DNA from: Gilliamella apicola
GTDB lineage: Bacteria > Pseudomonadota > Gammaproteobacteria > Enterobacterales > Orbaceae
Reading direction: 5' to 3'
Length of the DNA: 64,000 nt
NCBI RefSeq assembly: GCF_000599985.1
Contig: NZ_CP007445.1
Location: 1,674,001 to 1,738,000, forward strand
Shown here: one piece after another, positions 1-9,300 of the stretch
Layout: every line of letters starts with the position of its first letter
Position numbering within the stretch: the stretch's first letter is position 1
The notes under the pieces: generated by a model
Told to the model about the DNA's origin: nothing
Seen by the model: only the letters and a program-made list of their open reading frames with translations
Databases searched by the model: none
Position numbers and translations under genes: made by a program

Positions 1-699
1 CGTTGAAACTTGTTTTAAATTGCCAATTTCTACAGCGGCTGATGAATGAAATTTTGTATGATCACCGATTAAAATAAAATTACGTGAATGTTCAATTATT
101 GCCTTGACGACAGCAACTTCATTTATGTCAACATCCAATAAAACACCATCATAGTCAACAGCGCCAAGACTTGTGATAAGGTAATCAGCTCGAAAACTAC
201 TCACTAATAAAAGTGCACTTGGACCTACAATACCTCCATTATGCGAATGCAAAATACCCCCTAATGTTATGACCTCGAATTCTTTATTTTGATATAAAAT
301 ATTAGCAACTCTTATACTATTAGTGATTACTCTCAAATTATTTTTATTTTTTAGGGCTTTCGCAACAAACTCAACACTTGTCCCCATAGTGATAAATAAA
401 GTAGCACCATCGGGAATAAAATTAGCGACTTCATTGGCAATTATCGTTTTTTCTTCTGTATATGCTGTTTCTCGTTTAGAAAATTCAGTATTCATAAGAC
501 TTGAAATTCTTCCTGCTCCACCATGATGTCGAGAAACTATACCTGCATCACTCAATTGACGAATATCTCGTCGTATAGTTTGTGGTGTTACATTTAGAAT
601 TTTGGCTAGTTCTTCATTACTAATGTATCCTTTTGACATAACAAGAGAAATCAATTTATCATGCCTTGGATTTCCAGTTAATTCTATATATTCCACCAC
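1..699 (-). CDS. yihW: DeoR-family transcriptional regulator, GlpR/YihW type (3' end beyond window)
   Basis: Sugar-phosphate-responsive repressor. The 233 visible residues contain an N-terminal DeoR helix-turn-helix (key stretch ISNEELAKILNVTPQTIRRD, about residues 25-44) and then a DeoR C-terminal sensor domain with TLFITMGTSVEFVAKAL and a VITNS stretch. The start is one of two consecutive GTG codons, 6 bases after AGGAG; I use the first. The reading frame is open to the window edge, so the last residues are missing. The closest resemblance I recall is E. coli GlpR and its paralogue YihW (CsqR). It follows a yihV pseudogene on the same strand with a gap of about 20 bases, as in the sulfoquinovose locus, so YihW is the better name. 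The DeoR family is certain; the subfamily is inferred from context. Confidence 0.72.
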   Translation of the reverse strand, partial: MVEYIELTGNPRHDKLISLVMSKGYISNEELAKILNVTPQTIRRDIRQLSDAGIVSRHHGGAGRISSLMNTEFSKRETAYTEEKTIIANEVANFIPDGATLFITMGTSVEFVAKALKNKNNLRVITNSIRVANILYQNKEFEVITLGGILHSHNGGIVGPSALLLVSSFRADYLITSLGAVDYDGVLLDVDINEVAVVKAIIEHSRNFILIGDHTKFHSSAAVEIGNLKQVST

Positions 700-719
700 A
701 GACTACTCCTTAATTATAT

Positions 720-1134
720 TTATCTTTGATGTTTAGTTAAAAATTCATTTATTTGTTTAATTGACAGTATTTCTGCACAACCACCAGCTTTAGTACATAT
801 TAGTGCTACAACAGCATATGAGAATTTTGCTACTTTAAAGGTTGAATATCCAATTAACAAAAGCAAAAGCAAATGTGGATTGGAAAACATCTCAAGCTCT
901 AGTTGTATCTACCACATCAACTTTAAATGCTTTATTCCAAGGTAAATTTTACTTTTCTAACCCTATACAACCTTTATCACTAAGTTTATTAATGACAACA
1001 ACTATAATTGCTATAGATCCTCCATCTATTTCTTTGTAATTACTCGCAATAAATTTGCCATTAACTTTCGGAATATCATTAATATAATAAATACCATTTT
1101 GTACTGCTCTATCTAGGCAAACAATTCTAATCAT
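720..1134 (-). pseudogene. yihV: Degraded PfkB-family sugar kinase, sulfofructose kinase YihV type
   Basis: Two pieces of one gene are recognisable. The first 61 codons (1134 down to 949) open with MIRIVCLDRAVQNGIYYIND and match the start of YihV, the kinase that phosphorylates 6-deoxy-6-sulfofructose. After a large internal deletion the C-terminal part reads FKVDVVDTTRA-stop-DVF. This is the PfkB active-site signature DTTGAGD with the first Gly changed to Arg and the second replaced by TGA. A frameshift follows, then the tail FSYAVVALICTKAGG, ending with a stop about 20 bases before the regulator. The catalytic Asp region is destroyed, so no active kinase can be made. Naming YihV rather than another PfkB kinase rests on remembered similarity and the neighbouring yihU remnant. 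Confidence 0.75.
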
Positions 1135-1283
1135 AAAACATCCTTAACATTAGTTTACATTTTTAAATATTCGTTTAATTTTAATTTAAAGAAATTTTAG
1201 AGAAAGTAATCAAGATCACTCCATTCAATAAAAATTACAAATATAATACCAAGAGAACTAAAACGAACTTTAAGAAGTAAAAA

Positions 1284-1346
1284 ATGGTAAATATTGACTT
1301 TATTGGTCTTGGTCAAGCAGGAAGGCCTATGGGTAGCTATGGATAG
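1284..1346 (+). pseudogene. yihU: N-terminal remnant of a beta-hydroxyacid dehydrogenase (YihU type)
   Basis: Twenty codons, MVNIDFIGLGQAGRPMGSYG, are followed by TAG. They contain the glycine-rich NAD-binding start (FIGLGQAGRPM) of the 3-hydroxyisobutyrate dehydrogenase family, to which the sulfolactaldehyde reductase YihU belongs. The remnant is divergent from the yihV pseudogene, as I recall for yihU and yihV in E. coli. The rest of the gene is absent. A short open stretch to about 1450 downstream is not recognisable. This is a decay product. Confidence 0.5.
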
Positions 1347-1657
1347 ATAGCATTAATAGCAAAACACCACTCCAGCAAGGTATTTATATACTTCCAAGTA
1401 ATAAAACATTATCAGGTGAAATGCGGATGCAATTGTGTGAGACAAAGTGATTATTTAAAAAAATATAAATAAAATTATGGAATCTATCAGTAATAGAGTT
1501 TTAAAATTTGATTTTTGAAAAATTTAGACACCATTTTGTTGTATCATTCTTAATGACTTTATGATTTTTCTTACTAATAAATCGTTTTTAACAAATATTG
1601 CTTGCCTGCATTAAAGCCATTACAATGAGGTATATTTAATCACTACTCTTTATTTTT
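1347..1657. other. Gene-free spacer after the yihU remnant
   Basis: About 310 bases without a supportable gene. The first 100 bases can be read as an open frame ending in TGA near 1450, but I could not link it to a family. The remainder is AT-rich and presumably holds the promoter of the acetyltransferase gene that follows. Confidence 0.4.
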
Positions 1658-2152
1658 ATGATTACCTATACTGATGCTACTTTAGACGATTTGCCCTTTA
1701 TTGTTGATGTTTATAACTCCACCATTGCTTGCCGTCAAATTACGGCCGATTTACAGCCGGTGTCAGTTGAAAGTCGTTTAGTTTGGTTTAATCAGCATAA
1801 TCCTAAAAGTCGTCCGCTTTGGTTAATTAAATCTTCGAATCAACCATGTGGTTGGGTAAGCTTATCCTCTTTTTATGGGCGTGCAGCTTTTGACAAAACA
1901 GTTGAGATCAGTTTGTACCTACATCAGGATTTTAGAGGGAAAAAAATCGGTCAAACGACCATCGCATATATTGAATTATTCGCCAAACAAGCTGGCATTG
2001 AAACAATACTCAGCTATGTTTTTGGGCATAATCTTCCTAGCATAAATCTATTCAAAAAAATGAATTATCAACAATGGGCATTATTACCTAAAATTGCCGA
2101 ACTCGATGGCGTTAAACGTGATTTAGTTATTTTAGGAAAACAATTGGATTAA
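1658..2152 (+). CDS. GNAT-family N-acetyltransferase (phosphinothricin/methionine-derivative acetyltransferase type)
   Basis: A 164-aa cytoplasmic acetyl-CoA-dependent N-acetyltransferase. The whole protein is one GNAT fold. An N-terminal strand-helix segment with DLPFIVDVYNSTIACRQITA is typical of the PAT/MnaT branch, which acetylates phosphinothricin, methionine sulfoximine or similar amino-acid analogues. The acetyl-CoA loop appears as HQDFRGKKIGQTTIAY (about residues 87-102; R/Q-x-x-G-x-G/A pattern), and the C-terminal helix carries NLPSINLFKKMNYQ, the usual N-x-x-S-x-x-L-x-x-x-x-G/N-F motif. Length is normal. The substrate cannot be told from sequence. The rhomboid gene follows after about 50 bases on the same strand. 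Confidence 0.8.
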   Translation: MITYTDATLDDLPFIVDVYNSTIACRQITADLQPVSVESRLVWFNQHNPKSRPLWLIKSSNQPCGWVSLSSFYGRAAFDKTVEISLYLHQDFRGKKIGQTTIAYIELFAKQAGIETILSYVFGHNLPSINLFKKMNYQQWALLPKIAELDGVKRDLVILGKQLD

Positions 2153-2203
2153 ATCAGTTATCTATTTTTATATTTTTTGTTTTTCAAAAGGAAAACTCAA
2201 CAC

Positions 2204-2938
2204 ATGAGCTTTGTTAAAAATTTACAATTTTTATATCATCAAGCCAAAATTACTAGCATTTTGGTAATGATTAATGTCGCATGGTTTATTATTTCTCGGC
2301 TGCTTGATATGCGAGGATTATCCGATTTCGGTCAAAGTAGGTTTTTAATTGACTGGGGGGCTGATATTGCACAACTTACTTTTTCTGGTGAATATTGGCG
2401 CCTTTTTACTAATATTTTTATGCATGTAGGATTAGCTCATCTTGCTATGAATATGTTAGCGTTATGGAGCATCGGTATTATTTTAGAAAAATTAATACCT
2501 CCATTCGCCTTTATTGGAATCTATTTGCTATCAGGTTTATTTGGAAGTTTAGCGAGTGATGTTGCCACAATTCATATTAATGTAATTAGCTGTGGTGCTT
2601 CAGGGGCAATTTTAGGTATCATCACTGCCCTACTTGCTTACTCATTGATTAATCGTACTGATTTACAAGAGATGCCCATTAAATCTATTGTGGTGAGTTT
2701 ATTACTTACTGCTGGATTAGGCTTATTACCTTCTGTTGATAATATGGCACATATTGGTGGTGCGCTAACTGGTTTTATTTTAGGAGGATTAATCACGCTT
2801 TGTTTAAGAAAATTTCGATATCAAAGCCAAATCTGCACGGTATTAACTGTCCTAATTTTTGCCACTGCAAGTCTAATTTTATATTGGGGTTATCAGTATT
2901 ATCAACATGATTATTTGATAAATGGTTATAGGTATTAA
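2204..2938 (+). CDS. Rhomboid-family intramembrane serine protease
   Basis: A 244-aa integral inner-membrane protein with about six to seven predicted helices. Rhomboids cleave transmembrane segments of other proteins using a Ser-His dyad. The nucleophile motif GASGAILG lies in one helix and the histidine in a later one (NMAHIGGALTGFILGG). An early helix holds NIFMHVGLAHLAMNMLALW, the conserved HxxxN region. I start at the ATG (MSFVKN) preceded by AAAAGGA; an in-frame TTG 27 bases earlier would add nine residues but has no clear ribosome site. A hairpin terminator follows and lolE converges from the other side. It is not adjacent to glpEGR, so the name glpG is not supported. Confidence 0.88.
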   Translation: MSFVKNLQFLYHQAKITSILVMINVAWFIISRLLDMRGLSDFGQSRFLIDWGADIAQLTFSGEYWRLFTNIFMHVGLAHLAMNMLALWSIGIILEKLIPPFAFIGIYLLSGLFGSLASDVATIHINVISCGASGAILGIITALLAYSLINRTDLQEMPIKSIVVSLLLTAGLGLLPSVDNMAHIGGALTGFILGGLITLCLRKFRYQSQICTVLTVLIFATASLILYWGYQYYQHDYLINGYRY

Positions 2939-2946
2939 TAAAAAAT

Positions 2947-2974
2947 AAAGGCGCTTCAAACGGTGCGCCTTTTT
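2947..2974. terminator. Bidirectional rho-independent terminator between rhomboid gene and lolE
   Basis: Stem AAAGGCGC / GCGCCTTT (2947-2954 and 2965-2972) with a 10-base loop, followed by a T run on the plus strand and A-rich sequence before it. It lies between convergent genes and can serve both. Confidence 0.8.
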
Positions 2975-2995
2975 AGATTTTATGTATTGTTTTTA

Positions 2996-4234
2996 TTAAT
3001 AGCTACTTAATACTCGTGCAGGATCGATTTTACAAGCCCTTTGAGCAGGATAATAGCTAGCAAGCAAACTTAACAACATTGCTGTAATAAATACAATTAC
3101 AACATCAAAAAGATGGATTTCAGATGGTAAAAAGTCAACAAAATAGATATTACTGTTAAGAATTTTATGACCCATCAAAGATTCAACAAGTTCCATTATA
3201 TTTGATAGTTGCCATGATAAAATCACTCCTAAAATCACTCCGATTAAACTTCCAATTAATCCTGAAATTACTCCATACCATATAAACGTGTGTTTAATTA
3301 AACTATTAGTTGCACCAAGTGTTTTTAGAATGGCAATATCACGTTGTTTATCTTTAACGGCAATTACTAAGGTAGAAACAATATTGAAGCAAGCGACGCC
3401 AATAACAACAATCATAGCAAGATACATAATTTCTCTAATCATTTGAATATCGCGATACATAAAGCCGTAAGTTTGTTCCCAACTATTAAAAGATAAGGTT
3501 TCATCAAGGGCTACTGCTGCCTGGCTAATTATATACCTAGCCTGATAAACATTATCAACATTGACCATAACGCCTGTGACACTGTCACCCATATTTAGTA
3601 ATTTTTGTGCATCAGCTAAAGGAAGTAAAGCAATATTATTGCTAAGACTTCCACTTAACTCCAAAATACCAATAACTTGCAAACGCACACGTTTCGGTGG
3701 TTTAAGTTGATTAGAAGAACTTGATACAGGAATGAGTAATGTAACCCAATCTTTTTCCTTCACAGCTAAAGTTTTAGCTAAACCAGCGCCAATAATAATT
3801 TGTTGACTATCAGCTTTAAATTCTCGCCATTGATTATTCAACACATAATTAGGGAGTGTACTTATTGATTTTTCTTGCTCGGGATCGACTCCCTCTACTT
3901 GAACTGCACCTAGTTTACTCGCATTCTCAATTAAACCAGTAAAATTAATAAAAGGCGTTGCTGATACAATGTGACTATTTTGTTTTAATTCGTTTTGAAC
4001 GTCTCGCCAATTATCTAGATAACCATATTCGGGATAAAATTGCCCATGAGGAACAACGGACAATACTCGATTATGCAGTTCACGCTCAAAGCCATTCATT
4101 GCACTTAACCCAATAATTAAAGCTGCAATACCAATAGCAATACTAAATGTTGAAATAATTGATATTAACGACACCATCCCACTTTTACGGCGTCCTTTAC
4201 GGAACTTAATGGCAGTGATTAATGATAAATTCAT
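2996..4234 (-). CDS. lolE: Lipoprotein-releasing system permease LolE
   Basis: A 412-aa inner-membrane subunit of the LolCDE ABC transporter, which extracts outer-membrane lipoproteins from the inner membrane and passes them to LolA. The layout is that of the MacB/FtsX-type family: one N-terminal helix after a basic start (MNLSLITAIKFRKGRRKSG), a large periplasmic domain up to about residue 265, and three C-terminal helices. The C-terminal ending SYYPAQRACKIDPARVLSSY is the family hallmark. It is the last gene of lolC-lolD-lolE, 12 bases after lolD. A perfect matS sequence lies inside its coding region at 3576-3588. Confidence 0.93.
   Translation of the reverse strand: MNLSLITAIKFRKGRRKSGMVSLISIISTFSIAIGIAALIIGLSAMNGFERELHNRVLSVVPHGQFYPEYGYLDNWRDVQNELKQNSHIVSATPFINFTGLIENASKLGAVQVEGVDPEQEKSISTLPNYVLNNQWREFKADSQQIIIGAGLAKTLAVKEKDWVTLLIPVSSSSNQLKPPKRVRLQVIGILELSGSLSNNIALLPLADAQKLLNMGDSVTGVMVNVDNVYQARYIISQAAVALDETLSFNSWEQTYGFMYRDIQMIREIMYLAMIVVIGVACFNIVSTLVIAVKDKQRDIAILKTLGATNSLIKHTFIWYGVISGLIGSLIGVILGVILSWQLSNIMELVESLMGHKILNSNIYFVDFLPSEIHLFDVVIVFITAMLLSLLASYYPAQRACKIDPARVLSSY
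3576..3588. promoter_or_regulatory. matS site (MatP-binding motif) inside lolE
   Basis: The 13 bases GTGACACTGTCAC match the matS consensus GTGACRNYGTCAC exactly. MatP, encoded in this window at 40.0-40.5 kb, binds this motif in E. coli to organise the terminus macrodomain. A chance exact match in 64 kb of AT-rich DNA is unlikely. Confidence 0.65.
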
Positions 4235-4246
4235 TTTAATTATCCA

Positions 4247-4951
4247 TTAAATTTTTTTGGTTAACGAACGATTAGACAAATGTCCATCGCGCATTATTAA
4301 TTGATTATCAAGTTTATTGGCAAGTTCTAAATCATGCGTGACCACTAAAAAAGCTGTTCCATGATCACGATTTAGACTTATTAACAAATCAAAAATGGAA
4401 TCAGCAGTGGTTTTATCCAGATTACCTGTTGGTTCATCAGCCATAACCAGTGCTGGATTATTGATAAGCGCTCGCCCTATTGCCACACGTTGACGTTCCC
4501 CACCAGACAGTTCAGATGGCCTATGATTTGCACGTTTAACTAAGTTAACCGATTCTAGCATTGCCATTGCTCGCTTTTTTGCATCATTAGGTTTTGCACC
4601 ACTAATTAATAGTGGCATAGCAACATTTTCAAGCGCAGTGAAATCAGGTAATAAATGGTGAAATTGATAAACAAAGCCTATTTCTTGATTACGAAGGTGA
4701 GCTTTTTCCTTTTCAGATAGCTGATTTAATTGCTGAGATTTAAAAATAATTTCACCCGATGTAGGTTTATCCAATCCACCAAGAAGATGTAATAAGGTGC
4801 TCTTGCCTGATCCTGAACTTCCAATAATCGCTAATAATGATTTTGAATAGATATCAAACGATACGTTTTTTAAAACTTCGGTTACCATTTTGCCTTCGTT
4901 ATAGGTTTTACAAAGATTTTTTGCTGAAAGCAAGATTTGTGAGTTATTCAT
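4247..4951 (-). CDS. lolD: Lipoprotein-releasing system ATPase LolD
   Basis: A 234-aa cytoplasmic ABC ATPase that powers LolCE. Walker A is GSSGSGKST (residues 44-52), the signature is LSGGERQ (148-154), and Walker B runs through LVMADEPTG with the catalytic Glu at 173. The start chosen is the ATG (MNNSQILLS) that overlaps the lolC stop codon by 8 bases in the string TATGAATAA, indicating translational coupling. A longer in-frame start 36 bases upstream lies wholly inside lolC and is unlikely. Length matches E. coli LolD (233 aa). Confidence 0.95.
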   Translation of the reverse strand: MNNSQILLSAKNLCKTYNEGKMVTEVLKNVSFDIYSKSLLAIIGSSGSGKSTLLHLLGGLDKPTSGEIIFKSQQLNQLSEKEKAHLRNQEIGFVYQFHHLLPDFTALENVAMPLLISGAKPNDAKKRAMAMLESVNLVKRANHRPSELSGGERQRVAIGRALINNPALVMADEPTGNLDKTTADSIFDLLISLNRDHGTAFLVVTHDLELANKLDNQLIMRDGHLSNRSLTKKI

Positions 4952-6155
4952 AACGTAACGCCTCGGCTGGTTGAATATTGGCTGCACGATAGGCAGGGTA
5001 AATAGTTGAAATTAGCGATAACATAAGTAATCCAATAACAATAACGATAATTTGTGTGGGTTCAACCAGCGACGGCAATTGAATACCAGCAAACGATAAC
5101 CCAAATAGTTCCATGATTTCATTTAAGTAACAAGCCAGTAACAAACCTATAGTACTACCTAATAGTGTTCCAATTACTCCTGAACTTGCGCCTTGTATAA
5201 TAAAAATTAGCATGATTTTAAAACGAGATAGACCTTGCGTTTTTAAAATTGCCACTTCACCTTGTTTTTCCATTACTAATAAACTTAACGAGGTAATAAT
5301 ATTAAAAGCTGCCACAATGACAATCAAACTGATTAATAGTCCCATGACATTTTTTTCCATTTTGATAGCTTGGAATAGTTCTCCACGTTTCGCTCGCCAA
5401 TCATTAAAAACTAGCCCTTCTGGTAAAGGAGTGTTCGTTACCGAAGTAATCTCTAAAGGTTTATCTAAAAACAAACGCCAACTTGTGATCATTCCTTCTT
5501 GATAACGGAGTAAATGACGGGCATCAGTCTGGTTAACATAAATTAAGGCTTGATTTATATCATGATTGATTGAAAACATTCCGACGATATTAAATAGTCT
5601 TTGTGAGGGTATACGACCAACTGGGGTGATCTGACTGGCATCAGTTACCATCAAGCGAATTTTATCGCCGACGGTAACACCTAGTTGATTGGCTAAAGTT
5701 AATCCAATAATGACATTATATTTCCCAGGGACAAGATCCGATACTGAACCACTATAGACATATTCGTTAATTGGATCGCCATCATCAGGAGTTATACCCA
5801 TTAACGTACTAACCATAATACCTTGCTCACTTTGCAAAACGACATCACCCGTAACTAAAGGGGACACATGATTAACACCCTTAATTTTCATAAATTGCTC
5901 ACCCGCAATTTTATTAGGATCGATGCGACCTTGCGAAGTGGTTATCTGAGCCTGAGGAAAAAATTTTAATATGCTTTCTTGCATTTGATCTTCTAGTCCA
6001 TTCATGACAGACAACACAACAATCAAGCCAATGGAGCCAAGCATAATTCCGAGCATTGATAACCATGATACAAAGCGACCAAAACCATCCGTTTTTTGCC
6101 CATAAACATAGCGCAAACCGATAAAAAAAACTAATGGACGAAATATTTTTGACAT
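4944..6155 (-). CDS. lolC: Lipoprotein-releasing system permease LolC
   Basis: A 403-aa first gene of the lolCDE operon and paralogue of LolE. It starts [20 protein letters not shown], followed by the first transmembrane helix, a periplasmic domain (about 50-260) and three C-terminal helices ending [18 protein letters not shown]. LolC is the subunit that docks LolA in E. coli. The gene is divergent from mfd across 150 bases. Its start codon and first codon overlap a copy of the 39-bp dispersed repeat described separately (6150-6188), so that repeat may influence its leader. Confidence 0.93.
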   Translation of the reverse strand: MSKIFRPLVFFIGLRYVYGQKTDGFGRFVSWLSMLGIMLGSIGLIVVLSVMNGLEDQMQESILKFFPQAQITTSQGRIDPNKIAGEQFMKIKGVNHVSPLVTGDVVLQSEQGIMVSTLMGITPDDGDPINEYVYSGSVSDLVPGKYNVIIGLTLANQLGVTVGDKIRLMVTDASQITPVGRIPSQRLFNIVGMFSINHDINQALIYVNQTDARHLLRYQEGMITSWRLFLDKPLEITSVTNTPLPEGLVFNDWRAKRGELFQAIKMEKNVMGLLISLIVIVAAFNIITSLSLLVMEKQGEVAILKTQGLSRFKIMLIFIIQGASSGVIGTLLGSTIGLLLACYLNEIMELFGLSFAGIQLPSLVEPTQIIVIVIGLLMLSLISTIYPAYRAANIQPAEALRYE

Positions 6156-6188
6156 AAACGTATATATTACCTGAAACTTCTTAACAAA
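6150..6188 (+). repeat. 39-bp dispersed repeat, copy 1 (degenerate)
   Basis: Contains AAACGTATATATTACCTGAA followed by ACTTCTTAACAAA, with the same internal spacing as the three other copies at 37318-37356, 56129-56167 and 57004-57042. It is the least conserved copy at its left end, where it runs into the lolC start codon (6153-6155). Confidence 0.65.
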
Positions 6189-6261
6189 GTTTAACGAGTT
6201 AATTGCAAGGTGCTTATCATACAGGATTAAACAGTTATAGAAAACAACCTAATAATTACGT

Positions 6262-6267
6262 TATAAT
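6262..6267 (+). promoter_or_regulatory. Candidate -10 element for mfd
   Basis: A perfect TATAAT lies about 39 bases before the mfd start codon. No good -35 box is visible at the expected distance, so this is only a candidate. Confidence 0.35.
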
Positions 6268-6305
6268 CTAGCATTAATTATTCAGCAAAATCATGCAAAA
6301 TCAAC

Positions 6306-9300
6306 ATGTCTAAAACTCCTAATATTTCAACATTAATTCCTAAAAAATCAGGTGAAGTCAAACAAATTGGGCAATTAATCGGATCATCTCTATCCCAATT
6401 TTGTGCTCAATCCATTGATGCACACGATGGTTTAGTGGTGATTATTACAGATGATATGCAACAAACAACCCGTATTCATGAAGAACTAAGACAATTTTCA
6501 CCTCATCCTGCTATCTTTTTCCCTGATTGGGAAACACTGCCTTATGATAGTTTTTCACCGCATCAAGATATAGTCTCTGAGCGTCTATCTTGTCTTTATC
6601 ATTTAGGACATTTGACTAAGGGTGCTTTGATTTTACCGATTAATACCTTAATGCAAAAGGTCTGCCCACAAAGCTATTTGGGCGGGCATGTGTTTATCAT
6701 GAAAAAAGGCCTACAAATTAGCCGCGAAAACTTACGTTTACAACTTGAAAATGCAGGTTATCGCTCTGTCAGTCAAGTGATGGAACATGGCGAATATGCA
6801 ACTCGTGGTGCTCTTTTTGATATTTATCCTATGGGCAGTGATAAACCCTATCGTATCGATTTTTTTGATGACGAAATAGATAGCATTCGTACATTTGATG
6901 TTGAATCTCAACGCACACTTGATGAAATACCTGAAATACAGTTATTGCCAGCTCATGAATTTCCATTTGATAAAACTGCTATCGAGCTTTTTAGAAGCCA
7001 ATGGCGTGAAAGATTTCCTGTCAGATTAGAGCCCGAGAGTATTTATCAACAAGTCAGTAAAAACATTTTACCAACAGGTATAGAGTATTGGCAGGCTCTG
7101 TTTTTTAATGAGTCATTAACTCCGCTGTTTTCATATTTTTCAGCTAACACACTCATTATTAACACCATCAATATTGAGTCTAACGCCAATAAATTTTGGC
7201 AAGATATTAACCAACGTTATGATAGTCGCAAGGTTGATCCTATGCGACCATTATTAGAGCCAGTAATCATTTGGTCAAAAACCGACGAAATATTTGCCGA
7301 TTTCAAAAAATACCCAAGACTGGTCTTATCTCATGAAATTATCAGTGAATCAAATAAAAATGTTAATTTGGCTTATTCAAATTTGCCTGACCTTGCGGTT
7401 GCAATTCAACAGAAAGATCCTTATTTGCAATTCCATCAATTCATCGAAAATTTCACAGGTAAAATTGTCTTTTCGGTCGAATCAGAAGGTCGTAAAGAAG
7501 CGTTACAAGAAATTTTAGGACGAATTCGTATTCATCCAATAACGATTAATCAACTTGACGAAATACATCATGTTAATGAACGCTTTTGTATAATTCTAGG
7601 TGCTAGTGAGCAAGGTTTTATTAATCAATCGGATAATTTTGCTTTTATTACTGAAAATGAACTATTGGGTCGCCGAATTGTTCGTCGCAAAAAAGAAAAT
7701 AAACAAGCAATTAATACCGACACACTAATTCGTAGTTTAGCTGAATTAACACCAGGCAAACCTGTGGTACATTTAGAGCATGGAGTGGGACGATATGCTG
7801 GTTTAACCACACTTGAAACAGGTGGCATTTATGCAGAATATTTGATCTTACTTTATGCGAATGATACTAAGCTATATGTGCCAGTATCATCTTTAAATTT
7901 AATCAGTCGTTACTCAGGTGGGGATGAAGAAAACGCTCCACTGAATAAACTTGGCACTGATGCATGGAGTAAAGCTAGACAAAAAGCGGCCGAAAAAGTA
8001 CGGGATGTCGCAGCCGAATTACTTGATATTTATGCTGAACGAGAAAGCAAACCAGGTTTTGAATTTAAACAAGATCGAGAGCAATACGAACTATTTTGCG
8101 AAGCTTTTCCTTATCAAGAAACAGAGGATCAACAAAACGCAATTGGTGCGGTAATTGGCGATATGTGTTCACCTTATGCGATGGATAGATTGGTTTGTGG
8201 TGATGTTGGTTTTGGTAAAACTGAAGTCGCTATTCGAGCAGCATTTTTATCGGTAATAAACCATAAACAAACCGCTGTTTTAGTCCCAACAACCTTACTT
8301 GCCGAACAACATTACGAAAACTTTTGTGATCGCTTCGCTAACTGGCCAATACGTATTGAAAGCTTGTCACGATTCAAAACAGCTAAACAACAACAAGCTA
8401 TTATTCAAGCTTTGAGTGAAGGTAAAGTAGATATTGTAATTGGTACACATAAACTATTACAAGAAGACGTAAAATGGAAAGATTTAGGATTATTAATTGT
8501 CGATGAAGAACACCGTTTTGGCGTTCGCCAAAAAGAACGAATCAAAGCGATGCGAGCCAATATTGATATATTAACCCTAACGGCCACACCTATTCCACGA
8601 ACACTTAATATGGCAATGAGCGGTATGCGGGACCTCTCAATTATTGCTACACCACCAGCACGACGTTTAGCGGTTAAAACCTTTGTACGCGAATATGACG
8701 ATCTGGTTATTCGAGAAGCAATTTTACGTGAAATCTTACGTGGAGGTCAGATCTATTACTTACATAATGATGTTTCAGACATTGAAAAAGTAAGTGAAAA
8801 ACTTGCTGAACTGGTTCCAGAAGCACGTATTGCTATTGGTCATGGTCAGATGCATGAGCGTGACTTGGAACGAGTCATGAATGATTTTCATCATCAACGC
8901 TTTAATTTACTGGTATGTACTACAATTGTCGAAACGGGGATTGATATTCCGAACGCTAATACTATCATTATTGAACGAGCCGATAAATTTGGTTTAGCTC
9001 AGTTACATCAGTTGCGAGGTCGTGTAGGTCGTTCTTATCATCAGGCTTATGCCTACTTATTAACGCCACATCCTAAATTACTCAGTAAAGATGCTAAAAA
9101 GCGTCTAGAAGCAATTGCATCACTTGAAGATTTAGGCGCAGGTTTTGCTTTGGCAACACATGATCTTGAAATTCGTGGTGCTGGTGAATTATTGGGTAGT
9201 GATCAAAGTGGTCAAATTGAAACCATTGGCTTTAATCTTTATATTGAATTACTTGATGACGCGGTTAAATCACTTAAGGAAGGTAAAGAACCTACCCTTG

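Noticed and set aside
2963..2990. dif-like GGTGCGC string after the rhomboid gene
   Set aside because: It is the right arm of a clear terminator hairpin, and the rest of the dif sequence is absent.
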